Shown here in pieces: positions 51,207 to 60,435 of a stretch of DNA of 64,000 nt. The stretch is taken from contig NZ_JAKVIP010000014.1 of assembly GCF_022601875.1 (NCBI RefSeq), positions 62,001 to 126,000 of the forward strand. The letters are read 5' to 3'. A program made the translations under genes and the position numbers. Position 1 is the stretch's first letter, and every line of letters starts with the position of its first letter. The notes under the pieces are model-generated. The model saw only the letters and a list, made by a program, of their open reading frames with translations. It was not told the DNA's origin and made no database searches. Origin of the DNA: Chryseobacterium sp. SSA4.19. GTDB taxonomy: Bacteria; Bacteroidota; Bacteroidia; Flavobacteriales; Weeksellaceae.

Positions 51207-51566
51207 ATGAACTATACACTTGAGCTTAATACACAGGAGGCCGGCTCTAATATTGTATTCAACACAATCGTATTTGATTCGTTCAAGGTTAATATAGTTG
51301 AAAGATACGGCGGGCGAATGGGTTTTAATCCCAAATTATGGGAAGCTTTATTTAAAGTAAGAACCCTGGACAATGAACTTATTGAAAGAAGAGACGGTAA
51401 CCTGAGGGTTAAAATTAAAGGAGATCAGTTTGAAGCTTACCGGAAATTAACGGAAGTATTAAATTCATACGATTATAAAAACAAGCTTATCAACAGAAAA
51501 ACAGTAGAGGAAGATTATGTACATTTTATTCTGAGCCTTGTTATTCAAAATTATCAACTTAATTAA
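51207..51566 (+). CDS. Hypothetical protein
   Basis: A 119-residue soluble protein with a strong own promoter. The first half is strand-rich and contains YGGRMGFNPKLWEALFKVRT; the second half is Lys/Glu-rich (EAYRKLTEVLNSYDYKNK) and ends in a hydrophobic helix. I recognise no family, and neighbours (Crp/Fnr before, serine hydrolase after) give no link. No signal peptide. Mid-length gaps on each side suggest a single-gene transcript. Confidence 0.7.
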   Translation: MNYTLELNTQEAGSNIVFNTIVFDSFKVNIVERYGGRMGFNPKLWEALFKVRTLDNELIERRDGNLRVKIKGDQFEAYRKLTEVLNSYDYKNKLINRKTVEEDYVHFILSLVIQNYQLN

Positions 51567-51658
51567 TATCTTAACTCAGCTTGTTTAAAGATTTAAAAGA
51601 GCTTGCCGGATGAACATAATAATTCCGGCAATACAATTATTTAAATAAGCACTAATCC

Positions 51659-51703
51659 AATATACGATGACGACTGGAAATTTCAGCCGTCATTTCGTAT
51701 ATT
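51659..51703 (+). repeat. Long imperfect palindrome before the serine hydrolase gene
   Basis: AATATACG-ATGACG-A-CTG (51659-51676) is followed after seven bases (GAAATTT) by CAG-C-CGTCAT-TT-CGTATATT (51684-51703). The arms pair except for one mismatch and a two-base bulge. It lies 126 bases before the start at 51829 and has no T-run. It may be an operator or RNA hairpin. Confidence 0.55.
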
Positions 51704-51828
51704 CCAGATTACAGACCACCAGCATAATCCTGTACAGCATCTTTAAAAACGAAGCCGCGGCACAACCTTTGAATCATCTGTTGTCATCAAGAATCAATTA
51801 TGAAATCTGCATCAGTCATCTTTCAACA

Positions 51829-52959
51829 ATGAAAAAAATACTTTCTGTTTTTATTGCAACCGCTTCAGGAATCGCTGCCGCTATCTATCTTTCAGGATAT
51901 GGATATATTTTTAAAGCTGCTGCTCTTAATCTTAAAAAAGGACCTATAGCGCCTTCCATTGATGATGAGGAAAAATTCCCATCCCGGCCTGTTCCCAATC
52001 TTTATGCTGAACCCTGGAAAAAAAATACCGCTTACAATACAAAGTTCCTCCCGGAAAATATTCTGAAGGAACTTAAAAAAACCCAGGCTTCATCCCTCGT
52101 CATTATCCGAGATAATGAAATTTTCCATGAGCAATACTGGAAAGATCATCAGCCTTCTTCGCTGATGAATTCTTTTTCAATGGCGAAAGGCATACTTTGC
52201 CTTTTAGTAGGCTGCGCTATTGACGACGGCTATCTGAAGTCGGAAGACCAGCTGCTCTCTACCCTGTTTCCTTCTTATAAAAACAGCCGTTACGGACAGT
52301 TTCTTACCATTCGTCACCTGATGACCATGCAGGCTGGATTAGACTGGAAAGAAGAATACCATCATCCTTTTGCCGAGAACTCGAAACAATATTTTATAGA
52401 AGACCTTGCTGAGCAGGCATTTGGTGTCGAAGTGAAAGAAATGCCGGGACAAACATATAAATACCAAAGTGCCGCGCCACAACTTTTAGGGCTTGCCCTG
52501 CGAAAAGCCACGGGTAAAGATCTGGCATCTTACCTGTCTGAAAAAATATGGATCCCGCTGGGAATGGAGTTTCCTGCCAAATGGAGTACGGATGAAAAAG
52601 GCATTGAGAAAGCGTTCTGCTGTATTCATGCAACCCCGAGAGATTTTGCAAAAATAGGACAGCTTATGATGCAGAATGGCAAATGGAAAGGAAAGCAGCT
52701 CATCAGCAAAAAGTTTTGTGAGAAACTGCTTACTCCGACAAAAGCAAACGATGCTTTCTGTTTCAGCGTATGGGCAGACGATGAAAGTGAGCTCAAATGC
52801 CGTTTCCTGTATGGATTTTTAGGCCAGTTTATTATTATGGTCCCTGAAAAAAATATCGTCATTGTAAAAACAGGCTTTTACAACCGGCTGGATGTAGATA
52901 AAAAACAGAGGCCGGTTCAGGTAAAGATGATGATTGAGGAAATCATCGGTATGCTGTAA
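51829..52959 (+). CDS. Serine hydrolase, beta-lactamase class C/penicillin-binding fold
   Basis: A 376-residue protein starting at 51829 with a membrane/signal segment (MKKILSVFIATASGIAAAIY). The open frame extends 54 codons further upstream, but that part crosses the palindrome and reads unlike a protein. Catalytic SxxK: Ser and Lys in NSFSMAKGILC near residue 115; the second motif YxS is KYQSAAPQL near 210, replacing YxN. These families include esterases and D-aminopeptidases; no beta-lactamase-specific KTG was clear. Anchoring to the inner membrane with the domain outside is likely. Single gene. Confidence 0.85.
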   Translation: MKKILSVFIATASGIAAAIYLSGYGYIFKAAALNLKKGPIAPSIDDEEKFPSRPVPNLYAEPWKKNTAYNTKFLPENILKELKKTQASSLVIIRDNEIFHEQYWKDHQPSSLMNSFSMAKGILCLLVGCAIDDGYLKSEDQLLSTLFPSYKNSRYGQFLTIRHLMTMQAGLDWKEEYHHPFAENSKQYFIEDLAEQAFGVEVKEMPGQTYKYQSAAPQLLGLALRKATGKDLASYLSEKIWIPLGMEFPAKWSTDEKGIEKAFCCIHATPRDFAKIGQLMMQNGKWKGKQLISKKFCEKLLTPTKANDAFCFSVWADDESELKCRFLYGFLGQFIIMVPEKNIVIVKTGFYNRLDVDKKQRPVQVKMMIEEIIGML

Positions 52960-53177
52960 CGTCTACTGCAATTTATAATGTGTGGTCGATTTATATTTTC
53001 TTTCAGCTATAGTATTTCAGTTATGCATGACATTCAACTGTGTGCCTGTTTGTAAAAAATTCTTTTTATCTTTACTCGTTATTATCCGGCAGTGAATATT
53101 CATATAAATCAGGAATATGCTTCTGAAAATGACATAATAATATAATTTGATAAACAATACATCTGACGATAAAGCTT

Positions 53178-53540
53178 ATGCACAAAAAGAAAATATTGGT
53201 TTTCGATGACGATAAAACTCTTTTAGATGTTCTTACCATGGTGTTTTTTGAAGATGGGTATGATGTTGAAATTTCAGAAACTTCACATGACATTGTCGAA
53301 CGGGTTACAGAATTCCGTCCCAACCTGATTCTGATGGATAATTATATTCCTGAAATCGGCGGAACAGAAGCTATAAAACTTTTGAGAACCCACGAACAGT
53401 TTAATCATATTCCCGTCATTCTTATAAGCGCAAGCATTCATATCGTAGCCTTAAAAAATGAATCAAAGGCGAATGATTACCTTAGGAAGCCGTTTGATTT
53501 ATATGAACTTGAACAACTGATTGCAAAATATCTTAAATAG
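53178..53540 (+). CDS. Orphan single-domain response regulator, paralogue of 42338
   Basis: A 120-residue receiver. Acidic pocket VFDDDKTL near 8, phosphoacceptor in LILMDNYIPEIGG near 54, KPFDLYELEQLIAKYLK at the end. The switch residue after strand 4 is Ser in LISAS, where the paralogue has Thr. It shares EISETSHDI, LMDN-IP-IGG and the tail with the receiver at 42338, and is about 60 percent identical by eye. It has no partner kinase beside it, so it may answer to the operon at 42338-49620. Confidence 0.93.
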   Translation: MHKKKILVFDDDKTLLDVLTMVFFEDGYDVEISETSHDIVERVTEFRPNLILMDNYIPEIGGTEAIKLLRTHEQFNHIPVILISASIHIVALKNESKANDYLRKPFDLYELEQLIAKYLK

Positions 53541-53630
53541 ATCAGTCATAATTATGATGCATAGGCACTGCTTTTGGCTGGTCTTGAATGTAAATTATTA
53601 TTAAAATTAATACTAGTGATTTACTAATCA

Positions 53631-54143
53631 TCATTCATTGAGTGCTTCTGGGGAATCATCAAGTGATCGAACCATCCATAGAGTACATGAGCTGTGCCCG
53701 GAATTTCCCAACGGTCTTTCCAATAATTCGAAGCCCATCTTTTTATACATATTTACCGCTTTAGAAAATTCGGGAAGACTTTCAAGATAGAGGTTCTGAT
53801 ATCCCATTTCTTTTGCACTGATGATGCTCTGATCCATCAATGCCTTTCCCAAACCTTTCCCTCTTGCGATCGGGAGCAGATAGAATTTTACAAGCTCTGC
53901 AAAATGAGCAGGCAGGCCTTCTGTAGGATATATGCCACAACAGCCGGCAATAATACCGCCTACCTCTCCTACCCAAAGTACAGAGCCTTCTTTTCTAAAT
54001 AATCCGTAAAGATTTGCTGTAGTCGGGTCAGAATATACCGTTCCTTCTTTCGGTGCCTGATGCTCTATAAAAGTATCTCTGATCAGCCTGGCTAATGCTT
54101 CATTGTCTGATATTTCAACTTTTCTTATGATGAAATTTTCCAT
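53631..54143 (-). CDS. GNAT family N-acetyltransferase
   Basis: A 170-residue acetyltransferase. The acetyl-CoA loop is LLPIARGKGLGKALMDQSI near residues 90-108, giving the R/Q-x-x-G-x-G/A signature, with the preceding VKFYLLP strand and the following GYQNLYLESLPEFSKAVNMYKKMGF typical of motif B. Substrate is unknown. It is the last gene of a minus-strand run after the TPR protein (41-base gap) and may be transcribed alone. Confidence 0.92.
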   Translation of the reverse strand: MENFIIRKVEISDNEALARLIRDTFIEHQAPKEGTVYSDPTTANLYGLFRKEGSVLWVGEVGGIIAGCCGIYPTEGLPAHFAELVKFYLLPIARGKGLGKALMDQSIISAKEMGYQNLYLESLPEFSKAVNMYKKMGFELLERPLGNSGHSSCTLWMVRSLDDSPEALNE

Positions 54144-54183
54144 ATTATTCGATATTAATCCTATAAATTAATCAATATTATCA

Positions 54184-55869
54184 TTACTTTCCAAAAAGCT
54201 TTTTGAAAAAACCTCCTGAGTTTCCGGCATGATACTGTGCTATTTTTAAATTATCACTGGCTGTCTGTGAAAAATTCAGTTTCAATGACTGCTGAAGATT
54301 CTTCACCGCTTCATCATAATACCCCAAATCAATCTGCGAAGTACCGATGTGCTCATAAATTTCAGCTATTACATCATCTGTAATGCTTTCCTTTCCGGAT
54401 AATGCCTGAACAGCCAGTTTTCCATAATGCACAGTCTTTTCATTTTTCAGCAGGTAATACGCACTGTGAACAGCCCAGTAATAACACCAAAAATCCGTAT
54501 TCCCGGAATGAATACTCTGTTCAAAATTTTCTAGGGCAGCTTCACTGTTTTTAAGATGAGCTTCGTGAATATATCCTCTGTTATAAAGCGCGACCTGTAC
54601 AGATCTCTCCTGCCCTTTCTCAAGTCCGAAATGAATTGCCTGATCATAACATTCCATTGCTTTCTGCCATTCTCCTTCTTTTACAAAAGCATCCGCCCTG
54701 CTGATCATCAGGCTTGGATTGTCCGGCATTTCTTCCAGAAGAAAATCCGTTTCCTGGGAATGATTTATATGATCTACAGCCAAGCCAAGTTCAGCAGAAG
54801 ACTTTGACTTGTTGATGAAAAAATTGGTTACACAGCGGGTGATTGTTTCATCCTGCATGATCGGATCAGTTGGATCCAGCTGATAATAAATTTCAAGACC
54901 CTTGTCCGCCCAGCTTAATGCCTGTTCATATTCTTTAATATCCATGTAGCTTATAGAAAGGCTGTCGATCACACTGATGATGGTAATGACATCCATTTCA
55001 TCTCCATAATCCTCAAGAAGCGTTATGGCATCATCAATGGCATTTTCTGGCATATTGGCATGAACATAACTGTTCATTCTGTTCAGTAGTATGAACATAA
55101 ATGCAGACTGCCCGATTCCTTCACTCGCTACAGCAATAGCCTCCTGATAAGCTCCCTCAAAATTAAGTTCCCGGGCAAGATTATTACAGCACATGGCAAA
55201 AGTATGCGGATCATAATTAAGCCTGTCACCATTGCCAAGAATCAGGGTATTTCTATATAAATGATAAGCCCTTTCATACAGCTGCTTCTTTAACAGGGTT
55301 AATCGTTCATGTTGATTTTCAGGCATTCCCGGGTTTCTTTCCAATATCCAATTCATTTCTACACCGGCATTGTATGCTTCCATCGCAGAATCCGTATCCA
55401 GTGAAACAGTAAGTTCAGCAAAATCGGGAAATTCATTATTTGCATTCCTGATATTGAACATACGAATCTGCAAGACCGGTGAAGAACGAAGCTTATGGCT
55501 ATTTTCATAATATTTTAGTGCTCCCTTCATATCATTCAGCCAATAAAGCGCAGAACCTGCATTCCTGTTGCAGTAATAATGTTGAGAATTTAGATCAATT
55601 CCACGAATACTCCAGTCAAGGCATTGCATAAGGGCACGTTCCCGGTCTGATTCAAAAATTTCATTATGATCAAGAGCAATCAATCCGAGAATAGCGCAGA
55701 GATCCGGATTTGGTGTTTTTTCATTGAGATCGTTAACGTACTGAAATATCTCTTCCAATTCTATTCTGCTGTCCGGAAAACAGAATCCCTCCAGCCAGTT
55801 TCTTGCGGCTGATGCGTAATCATTATTTTTAAGAGCTTTCCAGGCTTCCTGATGAAGATCGTATTCCAT
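54184..55869 (-). CDS. Tetratricopeptide repeat protein
   Basis: A 561-residue cytoplasmic protein composed of TPR-like helical pairs over its whole length. Clear units include QYYCNRNAGSALYWLNDMKG with ALKYYENSHK, EYEQALSWADKGLEIYY, EWQKAMECYDQAIHFG and YDEAVKNLQQSLKLNF. No enzymatic domain or membrane segment. Its 3' end ends in GNSGGFFKKLFGK, an amphipathic Gly/Phe/Lys tail. It probably scaffolds other proteins. It is downstream of two PH-like membrane proteins and an exported protein in one minus-strand transcript. Confidence 0.85.
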   Translation of the reverse strand: MEYDLHQEAWKALKNNDYASAARNWLEGFCFPDSRIELEEIFQYVNDLNEKTPNPDLCAILGLIALDHNEIFESDRERALMQCLDWSIRGIDLNSQHYYCNRNAGSALYWLNDMKGALKYYENSHKLRSSPVLQIRMFNIRNANNEFPDFAELTVSLDTDSAMEAYNAGVEMNWILERNPGMPENQHERLTLLKKQLYERAYHLYRNTLILGNGDRLNYDPHTFAMCCNNLARELNFEGAYQEAIAVASEGIGQSAFMFILLNRMNSYVHANMPENAIDDAITLLEDYGDEMDVITIISVIDSLSISYMDIKEYEQALSWADKGLEIYYQLDPTDPIMQDETITRCVTNFFINKSKSSAELGLAVDHINHSQETDFLLEEMPDNPSLMISRADAFVKEGEWQKAMECYDQAIHFGLEKGQERSVQVALYNRGYIHEAHLKNSEAALENFEQSIHSGNTDFWCYYWAVHSAYYLLKNEKTVHYGKLAVQALSGKESITDDVIAEIYEHIGTSQIDLGYYDEAVKNLQQSLKLNFSQTASDNLKIAQYHAGNSGGFFKKLFGK

Positions 55870-55899
55870 TATTTATTTTGTTTTAAGGTTAAAAAATAT

Positions 55900-56406
55900 C
55901 TATTTGGAGTATTCCAACAGTTCGTATATTTTTTTTAATACAACATTTTCATACTGTATCTGCTTTTCGGATTTATCAGCTTTGTCCGTAAAATCTTCAC
56001 TGATCCGGTAACTTTTAACCAGATGGCTCTTTCTTGCACCCAAAGAATAATACCAATATCGGTTAGTCCTGCTGATAAATATAACAGCCTCATCAAACGA
56101 CATCAGTTTTTTTGAAGAGAAAAAGGGAACTTTTCTATAAATCAATTCAGAATCCTTATCGAATGTGTAACAGATTTCTGATCTTATGAAGATATCGTAC
56201 ATACTGTGCACAATAAGATAGGGAACCAGAATAAAAAATAAAACGCGTAAACCCTGATTCGTCTCATGATAATAATAAACGAAAATCAATGCTAAAACAA
56301 TGAGGATAGCCAGTACAACAACAGATAATCTGATGCTGTACCGGTTAGGCTTAAAACGGAATACCTTTCCGTTATCGGTTATATCATACCTGCTTTCTGT
56401 CATCAT
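55900..56406 (-). CDS. Membrane protein with two transmembrane helices
   Basis: A 168-residue membrane protein. Starts at 56406 or 56403 (two adjacent ATGs, MMTESRYDITDNG); the longer frame overlaps the upstream gene and is unlikely. After a short N-terminal strand region come two TM helices at about 25-75 (SVVVLAILIVLALIFVYYY; VLFFILVPYLIVHSMY). The cytoplasmic C-terminus has FSSKKLMSFDEAVIFISRT and a Lys-rich end. It overlaps the preceding gene by about 20 bases, implying translational coupling and a possible complex. Family is not recognised, but the fold resembles bacterial PH-like domains. Confidence 0.7.
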   Translation of the reverse strand: MMTESRYDITDNGKVFRFKPNRYSIRLSVVVLAILIVLALIFVYYYHETNQGLRVLFFILVPYLIVHSMYDIFIRSEICYTFDKDSELIYRKVPFFSSKKLMSFDEAVIFISRTNRYWYYSLGARKSHLVKSYRISEDFTDKADKSEKQIQYENVVLKKIYELLEYSK

Positions 56407-56854
56407 AAGGGGAAATGATTTCCTCAATATCATTAAGAATACTCTGCATAGCCCGTTTTGAAAAACCCTGCGCCACAATAGCAAACATCATCTTATCAGA
56501 ACAGATATATTCTACGTTCAGCGAAGTATTTACCGGAACGAAAATATAAATCAACCTGCTCAACTGATAATTGGTAATATCTGAAAACGGTATACGGACT
56601 TCGGGTTTTATAAGGCCTCTTTTTATAAACAGGGCCTTTTGATCCATATCAATAACCATTCTTTCTGTAAAAACGGACAGCAGACAAAGTGCTGCAAGAA
56701 TCCCGAAAATCCACAACATCGCCTTATTGTCAGAATGATAACCCAGCCAGGCCATCACTGTAAGGCCTAATACAATAATCATTGTAAATCCATACTGCCG
56801 TTTCAGGACATAACGGTTTCCTTCCTTTCTGAAATTTCTGATACCTGTTTCCAT
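56384..56854 (-). CDS. Membrane protein with bPH-like domain
   Basis: A 156-residue protein with two N-terminal TM helices (FTMIIVLGLTVMAWLGYH and LWIFGILAALCLLSVF) followed by a PH-like strand domain with IKRGLIKPEVRIPFSDITNY and DKMMFAIVAQGFSKR. Similar architecture to the gene after it, overlapping it by about 20 bases. Such bPH membrane proteins occur in lipid or signalling contexts, but no role can be assigned. It starts one base after the preceding gene's stop, within an operon. Confidence 0.7.
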   Translation of the reverse strand: METGIRNFRKEGNRYVLKRQYGFTMIIVLGLTVMAWLGYHSDNKAMLWIFGILAALCLLSVFTERMVIDMDQKALFIKRGLIKPEVRIPFSDITNYQLSRLIYIFVPVNTSLNVEYICSDKMMFAIVAQGFSKRAMQSILNDIEEIISPYDDRKQV

Positions 56855-56855
56855 T

Positions 56856-57335
56856 TTATTTAAGTTTTACATCATTAACGGTAATTTCCCTGCACCATAA
56901 GTAGATAAAAGTACTCGTATCATCAGCCGAGCCCTGGCTGGTGACATTATCCATAGAAGCCCCTGAAAATTCAATCTTCTGCAGCATGCGATTATTCTTT
57001 CTCCCGGTAATCTTCAATTCACCTGAAAAATCAGTATTGTAATCGGTGATGAGCTGAAGAAGGGCCGGATCCATTGTTGCGAAATCAATAGCGATAAAAT
57101 ATTTTTTCTCTTTGCCGGCATCCGGAGATGAGAGACCTGAAGACAGGCCTTTAGAAGGGTTACTGAATGACAGTGATACGGAACGTGCTTCGTGCCTGGA
57201 AATTCCTGTTTTATTTTTAACTGACAGTTCGATCCTGTTTCCTGATGGCTCTGCTTCCTGTGCATTAGCATAGAAGGAAGTCATGAACAACAAGATACAT
57301 ACATACCATGTCTTGAAATAATCTGAAAAATGCAT
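56856..57335 (-). CDS. Exported hypothetical protein, weak Hcp/TssD-like resemblance
   Basis: A 159-residue protein with signal peptide-like start (TWYVCILLFMTSFYANA). The body is strand-rich (SVSLSFSNPSKG, KYFIAIDFATMDPALLQLI, GELKITGRKNNRMLQKIEFSGA, STFIYLWCREITVNDVKL). The order of a Pro/Gly segment, a helix, a charged strand and a final EITVNDVKL strand reminds me of Bacteroidetes TssD (Hcp) tube proteins, but those are not exported this way; the likeness may only reflect a common beta barrel. It is the first gene of the operon with the PH-like proteins and TPR protein. Confidence 0.55.
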   Translation of the reverse strand: MHFSDYFKTWYVCILLFMTSFYANAQEAEPSGNRIELSVKNKTGISRHEARSVSLSFSNPSKGLSSGLSSPDAGKEKKYFIAIDFATMDPALLQLITDYNTDFSGELKITGRKNNRMLQKIEFSGASMDNVTSQGSADDTSTFIYLWCREITVNDVKLK

Positions 57336-57544
57336 ATGTAAAATGTAATTTGGTGAAATTTATAATCCCAATATTACTTATATAAATAACAGGCATCAAG
57401 ACAGAATTGGTATTTGGTATTGTTCGTTTTTTATATGGCCAGAATATCCTGATATATTGGACCGAGAGAAGTTATCATTTCATTTTTTTTGAAAGAAGTA
57501 AACATACGGCAAATGAAAAAATCAAAAAAAACATCATATTTGAT

Positions 57545-57552
57545 TACATTTG
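57545..57552 (+). promoter_or_regulatory. -7 element for the LytS-type kinase
   Basis: TACATTTG exactly matches TAnnTTTG and is 20 bases before the ATG at 57572, supporting that start rather than the open frame from 57407. No -33 element is evident. Confidence 0.5.
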
Positions 57553-57571
57553 CAACAGCTCATTACGCTCT

Positions 57572-59575
57572 ATGAAAGGTATGTATGTTCTACGGATGCA
57601 TTTATTTCTTCGGATATTATTTTTATCCGTCCTGTTTTCATCGTTTACAAAAGCACAGGTTTCCAGAATTGAAACGATGGCAGAGCTCGGGCATTCCTAC
57701 CGATTTACAGATACGATAAAAAGCAAAAAAATACTTACTGACGCGCTTACTTTAGCAAAAGAATCGCGGTCAAAAAAAGATGAGGTTATTTGCCTTACTT
57801 TATTGGCTTTCACGTACCGGAGGCTGCATCAGGTAAAAAAATTCAGTTATTATGCAGAACAGGCGTATAAAATTGCTCTCCAGACCCATGATAATCGCGC
57901 AAGAGCATACGGGTACTGGGCAATCAGTGATTTCAGGTCATATATTAATGATAAAGCCGGAGCATTGAATTACCGCCTTAAAGCGTATACTTTATTTGAA
58001 AAACTGAAAGCGTATTCTCAATGTGGAAAAATCGCCTCGGATATTTCTTACCTGTTTTCACCGGGCTCTGATCTGAAAATAAAGAAATACGCCTATGAGG
58101 CTTTGCGCTATGCGGAAAAATCCTCCGATGCAGAAAGTATTCTTACCGCACGACTTGCTGTAGGCTCTTATCTCACGCAGGTGACCGATAAAAACCGGAA
58201 TAATAGTAAGCTGTGGAAAAATGCGGTCGGTTTCCTTCAGAAAACAGCGGAATTTGCAACACGGGAGCATCTCAGGATACCAAGTAAAAGCAATATTGGG
58301 ATAGCTCATATTAATCTTGCGGCCTTATACATGCAGCAGCCAAAACTTATGGATGAAAAATCCTTTCTTACGGAACTGGATTCAGCAGTTGCTATCAGTA
58401 AACAGTACGGAATAAAAAATGTCTACAGGAACAGTATCGGTCTGCGCGCGCAATATTTTATGCTGTCCGGAGAATATGACAAAACAGAATCTCTGCTCTT
58501 CGACGGCATTGTTTACCAGCAAAGCCTTCCTTATACCGATCATGAGATTCTGGCTTCTTTTTACTCTACTCTTAAAGATGTTGCTGCGGCTAAAAAGGAT
58601 TACAGTTCATATTATAACTACGATAGGATGTTCAGCAAATACAACAGCATGAACTATGATGAAGACTTGCAGAAAAACCTACAGACCGCAGAAATTAAAT
58701 TTGAATCTGAAAAAAACATATTAAGAATCCGTCAGCTGGAAAACGAAAGAAAACTGCAGGAAAAGAATAAATACCTGATGTATGCTATTTCCGTTATCTT
58801 ATTTTTAATCTCGGTTTCTGTCTATATTTCATTCTACTACAGAAAAAGATATTATCAGAATCAGGCGGAGCACCTGAAGCAGGAACAGGTTAATAATGAA
58901 CTTAAACTCAGCCTCCTGGAAAAAGACAGCATGGAAAATCTTCTTGCAAAACTCTCCATGGAAAGAAGATTCCTTCAGTCACAGATGGATCCTCATTTTA
59001 TTTTTAATGCACTGGGAAATATCCAGAGTATGATTTTACAGGGAGATAAGGCAAAAGCCGTCATGTATCTTAATAAATTTTCAAAACTCACCCGGCAGAT
59101 CCTTGACCATTCCCGGAAAGAATCCATCACGCTTGAAGATGAAACCGAAAACCTGAGAAATTATATCGAACTGCAACAGCTGCGTCTTAATAATTCTTTT
59201 GATTATGAATTCAGCTTTGGCGAACAGATCTGCATGCAGGACAAAATACCGCCGTTGCTTATCCAGCCACTGGTTGAAAATGCCATAGAACATGGCCTTA
59301 AACCTTTGACAGACCGCAAAGGGAAACTCATCATGAATTTTGAAAAAAAACCGTTGGAAAATACAATCGTGTGCACGATCCAAGATAATGGAATAGGCAT
59401 AGAAGCCTCTAAAAAGAATCAGAAAAACAGAACCCACCAACCGTTGGCAACCACAATCACAGATGAGAGGCTTGCATTATATTCAGGAAAAGAAAGCATG
59501 CTTATTATTTCAGATCTTAAAAAAGAAAGTTCCGAAAACGGCTGTAGCGTAATCATTCATATCCCCTTATTATAA
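57572..59575 (+). CDS. TPR-containing LytS/YehU-type sensor histidine kinase
   Basis: A membrane kinase of 667 residues from 57572 (an ATG at 57596 is also possible and gives MHLFLRILFLSVLFSSFTKA as signal peptide). The periplasmic part is TPR-like (about 30-420, e.g. ALTLAKESRSKKDEVICLTL). A TM helix (YLMYAISVILFLISVSVYIS) and coiled coil lead to the His_kinase domain with QMDPHFIFNALGNIQSM (phospho-His) and HATPase (PLLIQPLVENAIEHGLKPL, QDNGIGIE). It forms a two-component system with the LytTR regulator one base downstream. Confidence 0.92.
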   Translation: MKGMYVLRMHLFLRILFLSVLFSSFTKAQVSRIETMAELGHSYRFTDTIKSKKILTDALTLAKESRSKKDEVICLTLLAFTYRRLHQVKKFSYYAEQAYKIALQTHDNRARAYGYWAISDFRSYINDKAGALNYRLKAYTLFEKLKAYSQCGKIASDISYLFSPGSDLKIKKYAYEALRYAEKSSDAESILTARLAVGSYLTQVTDKNRNNSKLWKNAVGFLQKTAEFATREHLRIPSKSNIGIAHINLAALYMQQPKLMDEKSFLTELDSAVAISKQYGIKNVYRNSIGLRAQYFMLSGEYDKTESLLFDGIVYQQSLPYTDHEILASFYSTLKDVAAAKKDYSSYYNYDRMFSKYNSMNYDEDLQKNLQTAEIKFESEKNILRIRQLENERKLQEKNKYLMYAISVILFLISVSVYISFYYRKRYYQNQAEHLKQEQVNNELKLSLLEKDSMENLLAKLSMERRFLQSQMDPHFIFNALGNIQSMILQGDKAKAVMYLNKFSKLTRQILDHSRKESITLEDETENLRNYIELQQLRLNNSFDYEFSFGEQICMQDKIPPLLIQPLVENAIEHGLKPLTDRKGKLIMNFEKKPLENTIVCTIQDNGIGIEASKKNQKNRTHQPLATTITDERLALYSGKESMLIISDLKKESSENGCSVIIHIPLL

Positions 59576-59576
59576 A

Positions 59577-60323
59577 ATGTATAAAGCAGTTATTATCGAA
59601 GACGAATATCACCTGAGAGAAGCCCTCTCCATTTTACTGGAAATGACGGTACCCGATAAAATCCAGATCATTGGATATGCAGAAGGCCTCCAGGATGCAG
59701 TTGCTCTTATCGACAGGCTAAAGCCCGATGTTGTATTTATGGACATTATGCTGAAAAACGGGACCGGATTTGAAGTTTTGAACCGGATACAATACAAGAG
59801 CTTCCATCTCATATTTACAACTGCTTATGAGCAATATGCCATTCGTGCGTTTAAATTTAATGCGATGGATTATTTACTGAAGCCCATCGACTCTGACGAA
59901 TTAAAGAATACCATTGAGCGTATTGAGAAAAGAAAACAGGAATATTCACAGTTTGATCCGCTGCTCACCTTTCATTCTGAATTTAAGAAAACTCCTGAAA
60001 GAATTGTATTGCCTACACAGGAAGCCATGCATGTCATAAGGCTGAAAAGCATTATCCGGTGTGAAACCTCCGGCTCCTATACAACATTTTTTCTGGAAGG
60101 CGAAAAGCAGATCATTGTGTCCAAACCCTTGAAATACTATGAGGAAATTCTTGTTCCTCCGGAATTCATAAGGATTCACCAGTCGCATTTAATCAATATA
60201 AACTTCGTTAGCAGCTATTCAAAAGACGGAATCATCACGATGCACGACAAGAGTACGGTCCCGATATCCAGAGCCAACAGGGAACTTTTTTTCAGACTTA
60301 TGAAAAACGAAAGTGACGGCTAG
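59577..60323 (+). CDS. LytTR-family response regulator
   Basis: A 248-residue regulator with an N-terminal receiver (VIIEDEYHLREALSILLEM; phosphoacceptor Asp in VVFMDIMLKNG near 57; Lys in DYLLKPIDSDE) and a C-terminal LytTR DNA-binding domain (RIVLPTQEAMHVIRLKSII, RIHQSHLININFVSSYSKDG). Its start follows the kinase stop by one base, so the two are translated together, and it should answer to that kinase. Targets unknown; the DUF4870-like gene follows. Confidence 0.95.
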   Translation: MYKAVIIEDEYHLREALSILLEMTVPDKIQIIGYAEGLQDAVALIDRLKPDVVFMDIMLKNGTGFEVLNRIQYKSFHLIFTTAYEQYAIRAFKFNAMDYLLKPIDSDELKNTIERIEKRKQEYSQFDPLLTFHSEFKKTPERIVLPTQEAMHVIRLKSIIRCETSGSYTTFFLEGEKQIIVSKPLKYYEEILVPPEFIRIHQSHLININFVSSYSKDGIITMHDKSTVPISRANRELFFRLMKNESDG

Positions 60324-60435
60324 ATTTCCGGATACCAACTGAAAAAGCATAAATACAAAGCGGAGCATGCAGAAAGCCAACTGCTGCATCCAAACAATCT
60401 TCCATTGTCATAGTTTTGCTGAAAATAATTTGATT

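Noticed and set aside
51667..51828. N-terminal extension of the serine hydrolase
   Set aside because: It crosses a palindrome, shows no protein-like pattern and would bury the signal segment.
57407..57571. N-terminal extension of the LytS-type kinase
   Set aside because: The -7 element at 57545 lies inside it, and the signal peptide starts only at 57572 or 57596.
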